Source: Antitrichia curtipendula | Taxonomy: Eukaryota > Streptophyta > Bryopsida > Hypnales > Leucodontaceae | Direction: 5' to 3' | NCBI GenBank assembly: GCA_951230915.1 | Contig: OX579635.1 | Coordinates: forward strand, 4,588,001 to 4,652,000 | Length of the DNA: 64,000 nucleotides | Shown here: in pieces, positions 1 to 10,831 of the stretch | How the letters are laid out: each line of letters starts with the position of its first letter | Position numbering within the stretch: the stretch's first letter is position 1 | The notes under the pieces: model-generated | The model's database searches: none | What the model saw: only the letters and a program-made list of their open reading frames with translations | What the model was told of the DNA's origin: nothing | Position numbers and translations under genes: made by a program

Positions 1-1167
1 TTTTAATTTAGTTTTTGTCCCAATTTGGTTATTTTGGGTGTTTTTTTACTAATTGGGAGGTGTTGTTTTAGATTCTTTTGAGGCACAGCGTGGTAGGGTG
101 AAGTGGCAGTTTTGAGAAGTTGGGATGAAGTTGCCAAGTCAAAATTTGCTTAGTAATTGTCGAGTGTAAAAATAGTGCATAGATGAAATTTCCGGTCCTA
201 TTTGGCAATTTGTTAAGCTTAATCAATGGAAAATGGTGTCTGTATAGTTATGGTAGTTGAATTCAAGGTTCTAATTTGGTTGTTTGTGGGTGGTTAGGTC
301 GTCTTCTACCAAGTGGTAACTGCCTGTTTTGTTTCCTATTAGGTTCTGTGTTTCTTTCATTTTTCAAGACCATCTGATGAAGTGCCAATCGTGTCCCATT
401 CACAAGTATTGTGTAATTTTTGTTTTTGATGTGTGTGTATCCAAGTAGGAAGATTTATGAGTGTGTATGGATGAGATCTGTGTGTTCAAGTGGTGAATGA
501 AAATGCTAATTGGAGGTGTGGATTTTGTAAGGTGATGAAGCTATGGCTGTGAGTGTGACTATGATTCGATGGAGAAGTTTGTTTATGCAAGTAGTAGTGA
601 CATGAAAGAGAATGTTTGGTACCTAATTGGAAGAAATTGTGAGATGATGAAGATGTGATCCAAGTTGGGATAATGCAGAGATATCTCCAAGAGAAAGGGG
701 TGTTTTAAGTAGTGTCCTAGACATCACGTCTTTTAAGTAATGTCTCTTAAGTAAGGTTTTAAGTAAAAATTTATCAAAAATATAGTCTTTTTAGTAAAAT
801 TTTACTTAAAACCTTACTTAAAAGACATTACTTAAAAGACGTGATGTCTAGGACACTACTTAAAACACCCCTTTCTCTTGTAGTGGATTGTTGTAACTGG
901 ATAAGAGTGATACTAAAAATGTTTAGCTAAAAATTAAGGAAATATAAAAAGATGTAAATGGTGATCCGTCACTATTCAACGTAATATGAGAAAGATTATT
1001 TGCCAAATGAGTGTCCAGTGTGTGTGTGGTGATGTGAGCTATTTGAAATGTGAGTAATCAGATTTTGCGTTAATTGAAAATTGTGAGTTGTAAGTCCAAG
1101 TTGGAAGTTTGCATAAGCAAGTTGAAAGTGGTCTGCTTGCATCTACAGTGATTCCGTTGGGATGTAT
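1..1167. other. Non-coding region rich in a CCAAGTTGG-type motif
   Basis: I see no coding sequence. A short motif, CCAA(G/T)TTGG or its variant CTAATTGGAAG, recurs roughly every 50-100 bp (for example near 20, 50, 272, 440, 505, 620, 660 and 1093). The pattern resumes after the TTAA element at 1168-2099, so that element interrupts an older unit. A foldback MITE lies at 685-883. Confidence 0.5.
685..883. mobile_element. Foldback MITE with CACTA-like right end
   Basis: Two nearly perfect inverted arms of about 80 bp (687-770 and 797-880) surround a short AT-rich loop. Both arms carry AGAGAAAGGGGTGTTTTAAG. The right end reads CTCTTGTAGTG, the complement of the plant CACTA terminus CACTACAAGAG. 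The left end reads CTCCAAGAG, so that terminus has decayed. There is no coding capacity. The transcript would fold into a long hairpin. Confidence 0.75.
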
Positions 1168-2099
1168 TTAACCCCTAAAGTTCTATGACTATGTTTTTAC
1201 CAAAAACACTCGAAAACTGCCATTTTTAGTACAAGTACCAAATTTTTGAAAAAAATACTTTTTTGACACATGTAACCGTAGGATCTTATAGTAAACTAGT
1301 TTTAGAAGATGTCGAAAATTTTTTAGAATTTTCCACCATGCGGATTGGAAGATATTAGCATTTGAATTGGCAAAAATCTTTTTTTTGTCCCTGCGAAAAA
1401 CAGGGCAGCTGTACTTCACAAGGTCACATTTGTATGAAAAAATGTCCAAAATGGTGGTGCATATTTGAGTTCTTTTTCCTAAACAAGTTCTCTACATTCT
1501 TAAAATTTTTCAAATCATTTTATATTGTACTACATACAAAAAAAAATAGTAAGTAGAAAGATGTAGAGAATGATCCAAAATACTAAATTGTTAAGAATTT
1601 AATTATAGAATTGAAAAATGTAAATCCCAATGGCTGTAATGTTGTAATAAACAACCTACATCCTATGGAAAAAAAAATTTCAAAAAATATTAAAAATTGA
1701 GTTAAATAAACAACTTCAAAGTTTATTTTAGAGTAGAGAATTTGTAACTGCCCGCAAACTAAAAATCCTCATAACTTTTGATTCATTGGTCAAAATGGAA
1801 TGATTCAAAGCTTCCACGTATATATAACTCTAGAAAACCAATTTCAAGTTTTTATTTTTGAAAAAAGTGATTTTTTTTTTATCTGCCCGGATTGCCCAGT
1901 TACGAAAAAAAGTAACATATTTGGCCATAACTTTTTATTCATGTTTCCAAATGTCATGAAATTTAATGCATATGAAAGGTACTCCTTGCGCCTACCTTTT
2001 ATTAAAATTTCAGCCAAAAATATAAAAATCTCCAGTCACAAATACTTGCCCAACTTTTTAATATTGCCAAAAATCGCATGCTGGTCTTTTAGGGATTAA
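1168..2099. mobile_element. piggyBac-like TTAA element, copy 1
   Basis: A 932-bp unit bounded by TTAA on both sides. It starts with CCCCTAAAG and ends with the near-complement CTTTTAGGGA. It belongs to a four-copy family (others at 9708, 14039 and 62259) that shares full-length sequence, including the marker phrases CGGGCAG/CTGCCCGG, TAACTGCCCGC and ATAACTTTTGATTCATTGG. TTAA duplication with CCC-starting termini is the hallmark of the piggyBac superfamily. No transposase frame is present; short ORFs here are chance. It is inserted in the CCAAGTTGG-motif region. Confidence 0.7.
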
Positions 2100-2960
2100 T
2101 TGATAAATGTTCCAAGTTGGAATTAAGTTTCAGATCAAGTTAGTTTATGGAGATGTGACATGAAGATGTCTAATTGATATGGCCGTGCTTGGTTGTGTCT
2201 ATAGATATGTTCCTTATCGGAGAAGTTGTATGATGTGTGATTTACAATATGTCAATGTGAGTATTTTGAGAAATGTATGGTTCTTGTTGTGGTGTTCATA
2301 TTGTGTTCACAATATTAGTTCAAGAGTTTGAGTGGTGATGGAGAATTACTTTTTAGTCCTATTTGGTATAATTGCGTGAGGATCATGGCATAATCCTAAT
2401 TGGAAGCTCTTGTCTATATTTGTTTTTGTAAATTGGGTTGATTGATGTGATAATGGATATTTTAAAGTCAAGCCAAGCGAGGTGTGAGTAGCTACTCTAG
2501 GAGGTATTATAATCACAGTCCAATTAGAAGATTTAAAGCCTATATATTGTCGTTTGATTTATTCCTAGTTGATTATGGTGAAAAGTGTGTAGTATCTACC
2601 AATTAGAAGATATTTTCAGTATGCATGGGAAGTCATAGTAAGATTGAGTGAAGTATAAAATATGTTAAACAATGAGTGATGATCAATGTAAGAGAAAAAG
2701 TTCCAAGTTGGATAATTTGAAAGTTCTGTAACTGCCAAAGCTGCATGAAACCAAGTTGTGAGACAAAAGGCAAGAGGGCCAAGTTGGTAAACAAAGATCC
2801 TATGGTAGTTGGTGAATGTTGCCTTGTTGTGTCCCTGCAAAGAGATATGAATCCAAGTTGGAGTGATGCAGTTCTAATTGGAAGTTGAAGAGACCCCAAT
2901 GGATTATACTTGAGAAGTTCCAATTTGAAAAGAAGATAGAAGATTAAAGACCAAAGCTTA
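2100..2960. other. CCAAGTTGG motif region, continued
   Basis: Non-coding. The motif of the first kilobase resumes (near 2110, 2395, 2521, 2600, 2702, 2777, 2850, 2875 and 2919), with spacings of 25-130 bp. Overlapping minus-strand frames of 74-96 codons (2616-2923) come from this repeated text, are low-complexity and match nothing I recognise. Confidence 0.45.
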
Positions 2961-3969
2961 AAGAAAGAATTTTAGGAATTTATCTTAATATATCCTTGTG
3001 GCCTTTAAGAGTGGAGTGGAATGAATCTAGTAATTAGATTGTAACTGTGAGAAATTAATTTGATGTTAGTTGAAAGTATATTTCCTTCTTAGTGTTTATT
3101 TCTTAATAGGTGATTCTTTGATAATTCTTAGAAGCATCCCTATTTAAATTGCCTCCCTTGGAACAAACTATATTATTAGCTTAGTTTTTACCAACTAGGA
3201 TCTAAGCTTATCTACAAGAAGAGTTTGAAAAAATAGCATTGCAAGTATCTTTGACTCTTGCTTAAAAAAGACAAAAGGCCTGCAATCTAAGGGTTTTAGT
3301 GGTATACAACTGCTTGCAAATTCAACTTTTTTTTAATACATACCTTACTAGGATAGTTCATAACAATGGCTACCAAAAAATCATAAATAGTAGCCCAATT
3401 GAATTATTTTTCCAATTGGGTCATATCATTTTTGTAGAAATTTGTGAAAATAGAGCCAAAGTGCAATTCTAAGTACTACAAAGCCTACTCAATAATACAC
3501 ATGGTCAAATGCATCTTGAAAATAAAAAAGGATGAAAAGTAAATTGTATTTGTTTGAATGGACAAATGGAGAAGACATACATGCTTAAATTGTAGAAAAT
3601 CAAGGGAAAATTGGAGGGTTCACCCCTCCAACTCAACTAAAAAATAGTACCAAAAAGTAGTTATAACACTTATAGTACTAACTTCTAGAAATAAAAAAAT
3701 CCAAAAAATAGTACAAGTATTTTTTGCAATCATCCAACAATCAATCCTTTGGCTTGGATATCCAATTGTTTGTCCAACAAATTGTCTCCCTCTAAAAGAG
3801 ACATAATTTACAGTCTTTCCTCAAGCTTTATAAGGGAGTGAAGGTCATGCTCACCAAAAATGTATACCTTTAATTTCCTTAGCCTTGTTAGTGGCGCGGT
3901 CAAGAAGATCCACAACATCTTCCTTCAAAACATAAACTTTTTGCAATATGACTCCATGTATCCCCCACA

Positions 3970-3991
3970 GGATATCCAAGCTTGGATATCC
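3970..3991. repeat. 22-bp perfect palindrome
   Basis: GGATATCCAAG is followed immediately by its exact reverse complement, with no spacer. A related half (TTGGATATCC) lies upstream near 3757. It is short, and its function is unknown. Confidence 0.8.
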
Positions 3992-4492
3992 ACTTTTGTC
4001 CCTTGTCAACTACCTTCTTAAACATGCAATTGCTCAACTTGTCCAAGAATGTTGTGCCCATTCCGCATGTTTCTAAACTTATGTAATATTTATACAAACT
4101 TGAAGGAAATATAAATATAATAAGACGTTCTCAAATAAAGAGGTTCCAATTGCCTAAGATATTGGCCTTTTGCCTCACTACCTACAAAGGTTTAAACCAA
4201 ATGTATAACCATATGATCATTGACTTATAGAGCGTGCCAAATGGATACTTTCTCAGCATGTACAATGTCTATTTCACCCTCTCATGACTTCGGGTGCTTA
4301 CTAGCCTCTTCATCCTTCGGGATATCATGCACCAAGATATGAAGGTTTGTAACTTCAAAAAAAGTTGCATAGAATATTTACAAGTTATAACAGATCTTAA
4401 TCCCATGCAACGATGTACAAGGTATATATACCCTCAGACCGTTCCATCAAAATTTCAAAATTGATGTGAAAAAGGACAAATAGCACTTTGAC

Positions 4493-4508
4493 AAAAAAGA
4501 GGAGTGGG
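4493..4508 (+). other. Candidate polypurine tract before LTR
   Basis: AAAAAAGAGAGTGGGG is purine except for one T. It lies 2 bp upstream of the degraded LTR-1 start at 4511. In LTR retroelements such a tract primes plus-strand DNA synthesis just before the 3' LTR. This would make the LTR at 4511 a 3' LTR. The call rests on position and composition only. Confidence 0.4.
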
Positions 4509-4510
4509 GC

Positions 4511-5480
4511 CTGCAAGCTCCTAATTTGTCGTTTGGAGTTCATAGTTAGTTTGTTTTAATTTTTCGCAATTTAAGTTATAACTATACACAAAAGGTCTTC
4601 AAAAGAGTGTAAAACCAAAATAGGTATGTTACATGCTAATTTAACATTTGATCCAAAATAGAGTGTTATACCTAAAATCATCTCCAAATCTACTTGTAAA
4701 TAGGTTAGAAACCATGAACTAGTAGAGATTGAAGGATTTCAATAATATTGCCTAGAATGGCCTAACCCTACCATGCATGCGACTAATCATGGCTAAATTG
4801 GTCTAATAGAAACCCAGTGAGATCCTTAGGTTGGTTTTCCAACAATAGGTTTTTCAATTTCTTCATTGTATCAAAAAATTAGTAAAACCCTAATTGTTAG
4901 CTTATAGAAATTACCACCTTCAGACGGACCAATGGAGGGAATCTATTGTCAAAAGATGGTGATCCAGGTTTAAAATCACACTAAGGACTCAACAATGAAA
5001 TCTATTTGCTAAGATTTTCCTCTATATGAAAGGTGATTTATTAGTGCTTTAAAGATGAAATGGGATTTTATCCTTCTTCTTGGAATGTGTAAAGTAAAAA
5101 TATAAGCTTGCACATCTTTTGTAGAATTCTATGAGAAGTTCTACAAAAAGCTTCGGAATTTTTTGATAGGCAGAAGATATTCTTCTGGACGGTCAACCGC
5201 AAAAATCTATGAAAGAAAATTTCTAAAATTTACCTAGTTTGCATTAAAATCTCACTAAGAATTAGACTAGCTTTTTAATGTTAATGAGATTCTTTGACAA
5301 GTTTCAAGACATTCTGATAGCCAAAAGTACCCAATCTAGTAGGATTTTCCAATTACCAGTAGATTTAAAAATTACAGCAAAGTTGACTAGCATCTCGGGA
5401 GTATACCCTCTCAAACTTCTAGCATCTTGTGAGTGAAGTCTTCATAATGAGGGTGTATTTCAGTGATTGCATGAAACTCT
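4511..5480 (+). mobile_element. Degraded LTR-1-type long terminal repeat (partial)
   Basis: It starts TGCAAGCTCCTAATTTGTC, a decayed form of the LTR-1 start TGTGAGC at 44841. The two can be followed in parallel for about 950 bp through shared phrases: GAGTGTAAAACCAAAATAGG, ATCATGGCTAAATTGG, CAACAATGAAATC and AAAATCTCACTAAGAATTAG. It is clearly older than the other LTR-1 copies. The sequence beyond about 5480 no longer aligns by eye. Confidence 0.6.
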
Positions 5481-7216
5481 TGTCCTATTTTTTGTCCCTT
5501 GGACCTTAGACATGTGATTTTTGCTCATAACTTTTGTGTGATACATTAGTTTCATATGAAACTTGAAATGAATCTATATGTAGTAGTTATGGACATTGAG
5601 TAATTTTAATAAAAGGAAAAAAGTTTTTTACTATTTTAAACAATCTCTAATTGAATGTCTACCTTGACCATTTGGAAGGGTTTTGGTACTATTTAGACCC
5701 AAAAATGCAAATTTGAAGCTTAAAATAGGGATGCAAAGACTTCAACTAAAATTACACAAGCCTAAGAAGATAATTTCTAAATTTAGTAAATTGTCACTTT
5801 TCACACATGCTCAAAGTACATATACAAAGAACACAATTTTTTTCCAAAGATGAAAATGGTTGAGAAGGAGAATCTTTAAGTTAGAAAAAATGCCTTTTTT
5901 TAATTTGAATTATTTAAAATTTAAAACCTATTTCTAAAAACCAAACATCAAAGTGTTCATTTTATAGGTATTTTTTATCATATTTTTTTGTGCATAATTT
6001 TTAGAGATTAACTTTTTTAGGTCTAAATTCTTGACAACATACTTTACAAATTACTCATATTTTATTTCATCTAAAAAAAACTTATTCCAAAAGTCATAGT
6101 ACTCATAAAAATCGGTTGTTTTGAGCTAAAAATGACAAGTGTTTCTTGCAATAAACTGCATGTGGAAATGCTTCAATGACAAGAAGTTCACCCTGTTTTG
6201 CAAAATTGATTCTGATGACCATTATCTTAGAGCTTTGATATCTGTCTGACAATTCATTAAAAAAATAATAATTAAAAATATCATCATTTTTATTTTTGAA
6301 CCATATTTATAATATTTTCAACATAAAATATTGTAACCTTCAATTGGTTGTTACTAGTAGCACAAAAATCACAAAGTTTAGAACATGTGGTTTGTCAATA
6401 GTTATCATGTGGTTACCATTGTTTCATGGATTTGCACGTTAATATACAACTACAACTATCATAACTTTGGTACTATACTTTATTGGTCCATCTTCATCAA
6501 AGTAGCACCAACAAAATGACATGACAAAATGACATGGGAGAGTGTGGGCAAATAAACATCATGGTACATAAAGCAGTTTTTTTTTCTGGCGCCATGGTGC
6601 CAAACTCCACTATTGTGGCAAAGTCACAATGGTTTAAATTTGGAGGGACCATCCTCCATTCTCTGCATGCAGCACTGCTACAGTGAAAAAACAAACTGAC
6701 ATAGAGAGGCCAAATTCAATTGCCAATCAAACTCTAGCAACTAGCTCGGACCACCTGGACTTGCAATCACTCAATCATATAGTTTTGTTGAGCACACAAA
6801 GATGTGGTGCTGATGTCATTGGATGCACCCATTGAAGGGAATCCATTAGCTCCTAAAGGAAAGGATCACAACCATTAGAGAACTTCTGAGGCGTCTGGAG
6901 GGCCGCTCCGCAGCCCTTCCAAGATCCCAAAGTTTAGTCTTTGGGGGGCTTAGAAATTATTTTTCCCCTACTCCCGCTCACCTTTCCTCGGGCTGTCGGA
7001 TGACTGTCACCATTTCAAAAACCAAGTAAAAAATATTTAATAATCAGGGTTTAGGGATTCTAATTCTTCTTAATCCTGATTTTTAAATAACTTAAATTTG
7101 TATGCATATTGCACACTACATAAGTTGTGGAAATACAAGCAAATGTACAACAAATGTACCATCCAATTTTTATTGTACGGCAATGTGAAGTATTTACTTC
7201 ATGGACATTTGAGAGA
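5481..7216. other. AT-rich non-coding region
   Basis: I see no gene. Poly-A and poly-T runs are common, and one Rep-D head lies at 6721-6890. The 65-codon minus-strand frame at 6497-6694 shows no family signature. Confidence 0.4.
6721..6890. repeat. Rep-D dispersed repeat, head portion, copy a
   Basis: It shares the phrases CAACTAGCTCGGACC, GACTTGCAATCACTCAATCA, GATGTGGTGCTGATGTCATT and CCATTAGCTCCTAAAGGA with copies near 12375, 12845 and 17635, all in the same orientation. It has no termini or coding frame that would identify a class. Confidence 0.65.
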
Positions 7217-7389
7217 TTGAAGATGAGAAGAAAAGTAGTTTATACAAGTTGGGTAGTAGTAATTAGCACAATCCATGTGGAATATGTATATTAGGCTTAA
7301 ATGGAGTTCAACTGCTCCTAATTTACATATCCCACATGGATTGTGCTAACTACCCAACTTGTATAAATTGCTTCTCTTCTCAACTTCAA
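7217..7389. mobile_element. Foldback MITE
   Basis: Inverted arms of about 75 bp (7218-7295 and 7317-7389) share TACAAGTTGGGTAGT, AGCACAATCCATGTGG and the arm end GATGAGAAGAA. The outer arms of the larger foldback at 63270-63858, and a half copy near 61588, carry related text (CCATGTGGGATAT, GGAGCT). It is non-coding. Confidence 0.75.
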
Positions 7390-7734
7390 ACATGCTACCC
7401 TAGGTGGCTTGTATAGCTAGTTAGAAAGCTTCAGAGTTTTAGAATTTTTATGGCAGCTAGCATTAAAAGCCACTTCACTTTGCTTAATTTCATTTAACTT
7501 GCTCATTTGTCAATTAATCACCATGCACTTTGATAAAGGTGAATATTAAATAGAACTTTGCTATAGGCTAATTACAAAGTCTTGGCGTCCTAACTTCCCA
7601 AAAGTCAGAGCATCTAACCACCCACTATAGTTAAATTTGTCAAGAAGCCTATTTTCAATTAATAGACTAGTTTGGTTGCTTTCTGGTGACCTTCCTTAGG
7701 CCTCATTTTCTCTCCAATGCTTATCTTTGTCGAA

Positions 7735-8225
7735 AAATGGTAGAGTGACCCATTAATTAAACACCATATGCTTACAAATGAAACATTATTGAGTGCACGT
7801 AGTGAGATTCTACCCCCATTCATACAAAATATACTTGTATGCTCCTATCAAACCACTCATAAAACTATATATAGCAGTAATTCCAAACTGGCACCAATTC
7901 ATCACTGGACAATTTCACATACCTATAGTAACAATTCATGGAATAATTGAAGAGCACACATGGAAACCGGCAGGCCATTACCCCCACCCACCCCCAAATA
8001 TTATATTGGAGTGTGTAACTTGCCCCCCCCCCAAAAAAAACTTTCTTGTTTTAAGAAAGTTTTTGAGGGGTCAAGTTACACATCCCAATATAATATTGGG
8101 GGGATAGTGCCCTTCCATTCTCCCTGTGGCAGTTCTTGAAGCATGGGCGGAATATAGACAAGATACCATAAAGGATCACAACCTTTTGTTTGTCAAAATA
8201 TGGGAGAGAGTGGCCTATTACCCCC
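7735..8225. repeat. Rep-D tail, copy a, split by a foldback
   Basis: It matches 12510-12845 through ACACCATATGCTTACAAAT, CATACAAAATATACTTGTATG, GCTCCTATCAAACCACT and GAAGCATGGGCGGAATAT. The match is broken by the 115-bp hairpin at 7989-8103, which is absent from the 12.5-kb copy, so the hairpin inserted into an existing repeat. Frames of 60-104 codons here are chance. Confidence 0.6.
7989..8103. mobile_element. Short foldback MITE (about 115 bp)
   Basis: The arms CCCCCAAATATTATATTGG and CCAATATAATATTGGGGG enclose inner complementary segments (GTGTAACTTG / CAAGTTACAC, CTTTCTT / AAGAAAG). The arms differ mainly in C/G-run length. It is inserted in a Rep-D tail. Confidence 0.75.
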
Positions 8226-9189
8226 TAAGCGTGTTGATATTCATAATGTGGATGACAGACATAAGAAATTAAAGTCTGTAACTCAATTATTGAGAAGCAA
8301 AGATTTTCATCCAAATTTTTTTCCGCTATTTTATAGACAAGTTTAGCGGCAGTTAATGTATAATTAATATGGTGTGAAGTTAGCTTCTCCTGATTTGTTA
8401 TACATGAGGGAGTGCTCAACTATCAACATGAGGTGAAATTTTTGGTTGCAAAAAAGTGCTACAGAAACTGTGAAAAATGAAAACTTACAGACATGGTACG
8501 TTGCTAGGGGGTAAGGTAGGAGGTTCTGAAATGGAATGGGTATTAAAAACGGACCCTATAAATGGTTGTAAAATGGACATGAGTTGGTTCTAAAATTGAC
8601 ATTTATAGTCATTGAATGAATCAAGGAAAAAAGCATTATCAATTGCAAGAGCCAATCAATTGCTTTGCTTTCCCCATATTTTTGTAGAATTGCAAGTGAA
8701 CTGTTTATAGAAGACCTAGGGTCATAAATAGGGACCTACAACCCAACTCGTTTGAAAATTCATAAGTAATTCAAAAATGTTTGAAAAAATACAAAACCAC
8801 TTGGATTAGATTCCTCATCTATTTCCCTTTGTTTGAAAATGAGCTAAAATTATTCCCATCCAATGAAATACAAAAAAAAAGCGGACCAGCCCTTAGATGT
8901 GCCATTTCTGAGCCTCCTTTGAGATAGAGAAAAGTCTCTGCCTCAGTGCTCTGAAAATGTGACCCATGTCAATTTATTGATGTCATTCACGTTCATTTTT
9001 ACTCCTCTATATCAAGATTCTTGGACAATGGTTACAGAAAGATTCTCACAAATAATTTTTAACTTCACAAAGTCATTTCTGTCATTCATGTGACGTCAAC
9101 AGATTCTACCTCAATGTCACATTTTCTTGGTTAAATATTATCAATTCCGTTGCAGGTTAGAACTCAAATAATTCTTCAACTGCATGGGT
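8226..9189. other. No feature seen
   Basis: AT-rich, non-coding sequence with no clear repeat boundary on reading. The 64-codon minus-strand frame at 8225-8419 is not supported by any motif. Confidence 0.4.
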
Positions 9190-9300
9190 TAGAAACTAGA
9201 AGGGTAGAGTAACGAAAAGCGATCACGATTTGGCAAGCAAGTTCGATAACTTCACCTCAAGGTCGGAATTTGTGAAGCACAAGTTTGGAAACGATGCATA
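9190..9300. repeat. Left part of a repeat split by insertions
   Basis: It matches 16527-16640 (GAAGGGTAGAGTAACGAAAA, GGCAAGCAAG, CCTCAAGGT, GATGCATAA). The match resumes only after 10638, so about 1.3 kb, including the TTAA element at 9708-10637, lies between. The copy at 16527-16835 is uninterrupted. Confidence 0.6.
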
Positions 9301-9328
9301 ACATACTGGGATTAGACACAAGTGTCTT

Positions 9329-9373
9329 TTTTGAGCTCATTGTCATTGTGACAAACTGTCACAATGAGCTCAA
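9329..9373. repeat. Short inverted repeat
   Basis: TTGAGCTCATTGT...GTGACA faces TGTCACAATGAGCTCAA across a 3-base loop, with a 6-base extra insertion in the left arm. It would form a strong small hairpin. There is no terminator context. Confidence 0.6.
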
Positions 9374-9707
9374 AACTCCTTATTAATTTCTTTCTTCTTA
9401 TTTACACCCCAACCCCACACACCCCAAACTTTTTTAATTAAATTTTTTCCAAAACCTCCCCTTCCCCTCCCCCTCTTTGTAATTTTCAGAACCAGGTTCT
9501 CTTACAATCAATATGGGATATGTGTTTCCCAAGTACGTATCCCTATCTATACCATATTTGTATCCATATAAAAGTGCATATATGTATCCGTATCTATATC
9601 GTATCCGTATCCGTATTTGAGTTTTTTTTAAATCAATGTTTGCGGGGGGTTGTAATTCTTTTTTCTAAAAAATCAATGGCTCTTGTTTTGTACAAGGGAT
9701 GGGGCTG

Positions 9708-10637
9708 TTAACCCTAAAGTTCTATGACTATGTTTTCACCAAAAACACTCCCAAACTGCCATTTTTTAGTACAAGTATCAAATTTTTGAAAAAAAAAACT
9801 TTTTGACACATGTAACCGTAGGATCTTATAGTAAACTAGTTTTAGATGATGTCGAAAAAAAAATTCAGAATTTTCCACCATGCGGATTGGAAGATATTAG
9901 CATTTGAATTGGTAAAAATCTTTTTTTTGTCCCTGCGAAAAACAGGGCAGCTGCACTTCACAAGGTCACATTTGTATGAAAAAATGTCCAAAATGGTGGT
10001 GCATCTTTGAATTCTTTTTCCTAAACAAGTTCTCTACATTCTTAAAAAATTTCAAATCATTTGGTATTGTACAACATATACAAAAAAAATAGTAAGTAGA
10101 AAAAAGTAGAGAATGATCCAAAATACTAAATTGTTAAGAATTTAATTATGGAATTGAAAAATGTAAATCCCAATGGTTGTAATATTGTAATAAACAACCT
10201 ACATCCTATGAATTTTTTTTCAAAAAATATTAAAAATTGAGTTAAATAAACAACTTCGAAGTTTATTTCAGAGTAGAGAATCTATAACTGCCCGCACACT
10301 AAAAATCCTTATAACTTTTGATTCATTGGTCAAAATGGAATGATTCAAAGCTTTCCTCGTATATATATCTCTAGAAAACCAATTTCAAGTTTTTATTTTT
10401 GAAAAAAGTGATTTTTTTTATCTGCCCGGATTGCCCAGTTACAAAAAAAATAACATATTTGACCATAACTTTTGACTCCTATTTCCAAATGTCATGAAAT
10501 TTAGTGCATATGAAAGGTACTCCTTGCGCCCACCTTCTATTAAAATTTCAGCCAAAAATATAAAAATCTCCAGTCACAAGTACCTGCCCAAATTTTTTAT
10601 ACTACCAAAAACCGCATGCTGGTCCTTTAGGGGTTAA
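9708..10637. mobile_element. piggyBac-like TTAA element, copy 2
   Basis: 930 bp between TTAA duplications. The ends are CCCTAAAG and CTTTAGGGG. It is very similar to copy 1 along its whole length, with the same order of marker phrases. There is no transposase frame. Confidence 0.7.
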
Positions 10638-10830
10638 TTAATGGCCAAATGGCTAGTTCACTCTTTTCGGTACATTGTACATTGTCAAAGATGATCCACT
10701 TCAACATTTTTCCTGAATTTCCTAGTTCTCTCATATTTACTCCTAACGTACACTTTTTTCTGATTTTCAGTGTTAAATTTGCAGCATTTCATCTACTCAC
10801 CTTCAAATCTAGTAGTTACATTCTGGACTA
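10638..10830. repeat. Right part of the split repeat
   Basis: It matches 16645-16835 through AAAGATGATCCACTTC, CCTGAATTTCCTAGT, GTACACTTTTTTCTGA and CATTTCATCTACTCACCTTC. The plus frame of 61 codons at 10649-10834 has no family signature. Confidence 0.6.
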
Positions 10831-10831
10831 C

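Larger units (their letters stand above)
2961..4510. other. Non-coding AT-rich stretch; possible retroelement interior
   Basis: I see no gene. It contains a 22-bp perfect palindrome at 3970-3991. It ends in a purine run at 4493-4508 (AAAAAAGAGAGTGGGG), which sits directly before the LTR-1-like start at 4511 and looks like a polypurine tract. If so, part of this stretch is the decayed interior of an LTR element. No gag or pol motif is readable. Confidence 0.35.

Noticed and set aside
1189..1449. 86-codon minus-strand frame, similar to the one at 62280-62540, as a conserved protein
   Set aside because: Both lie at the same place in copies of the TTAA element. The DNA itself is conserved and a third copy (14067-14267) has a shortened frame, so DNA similarity explains it.
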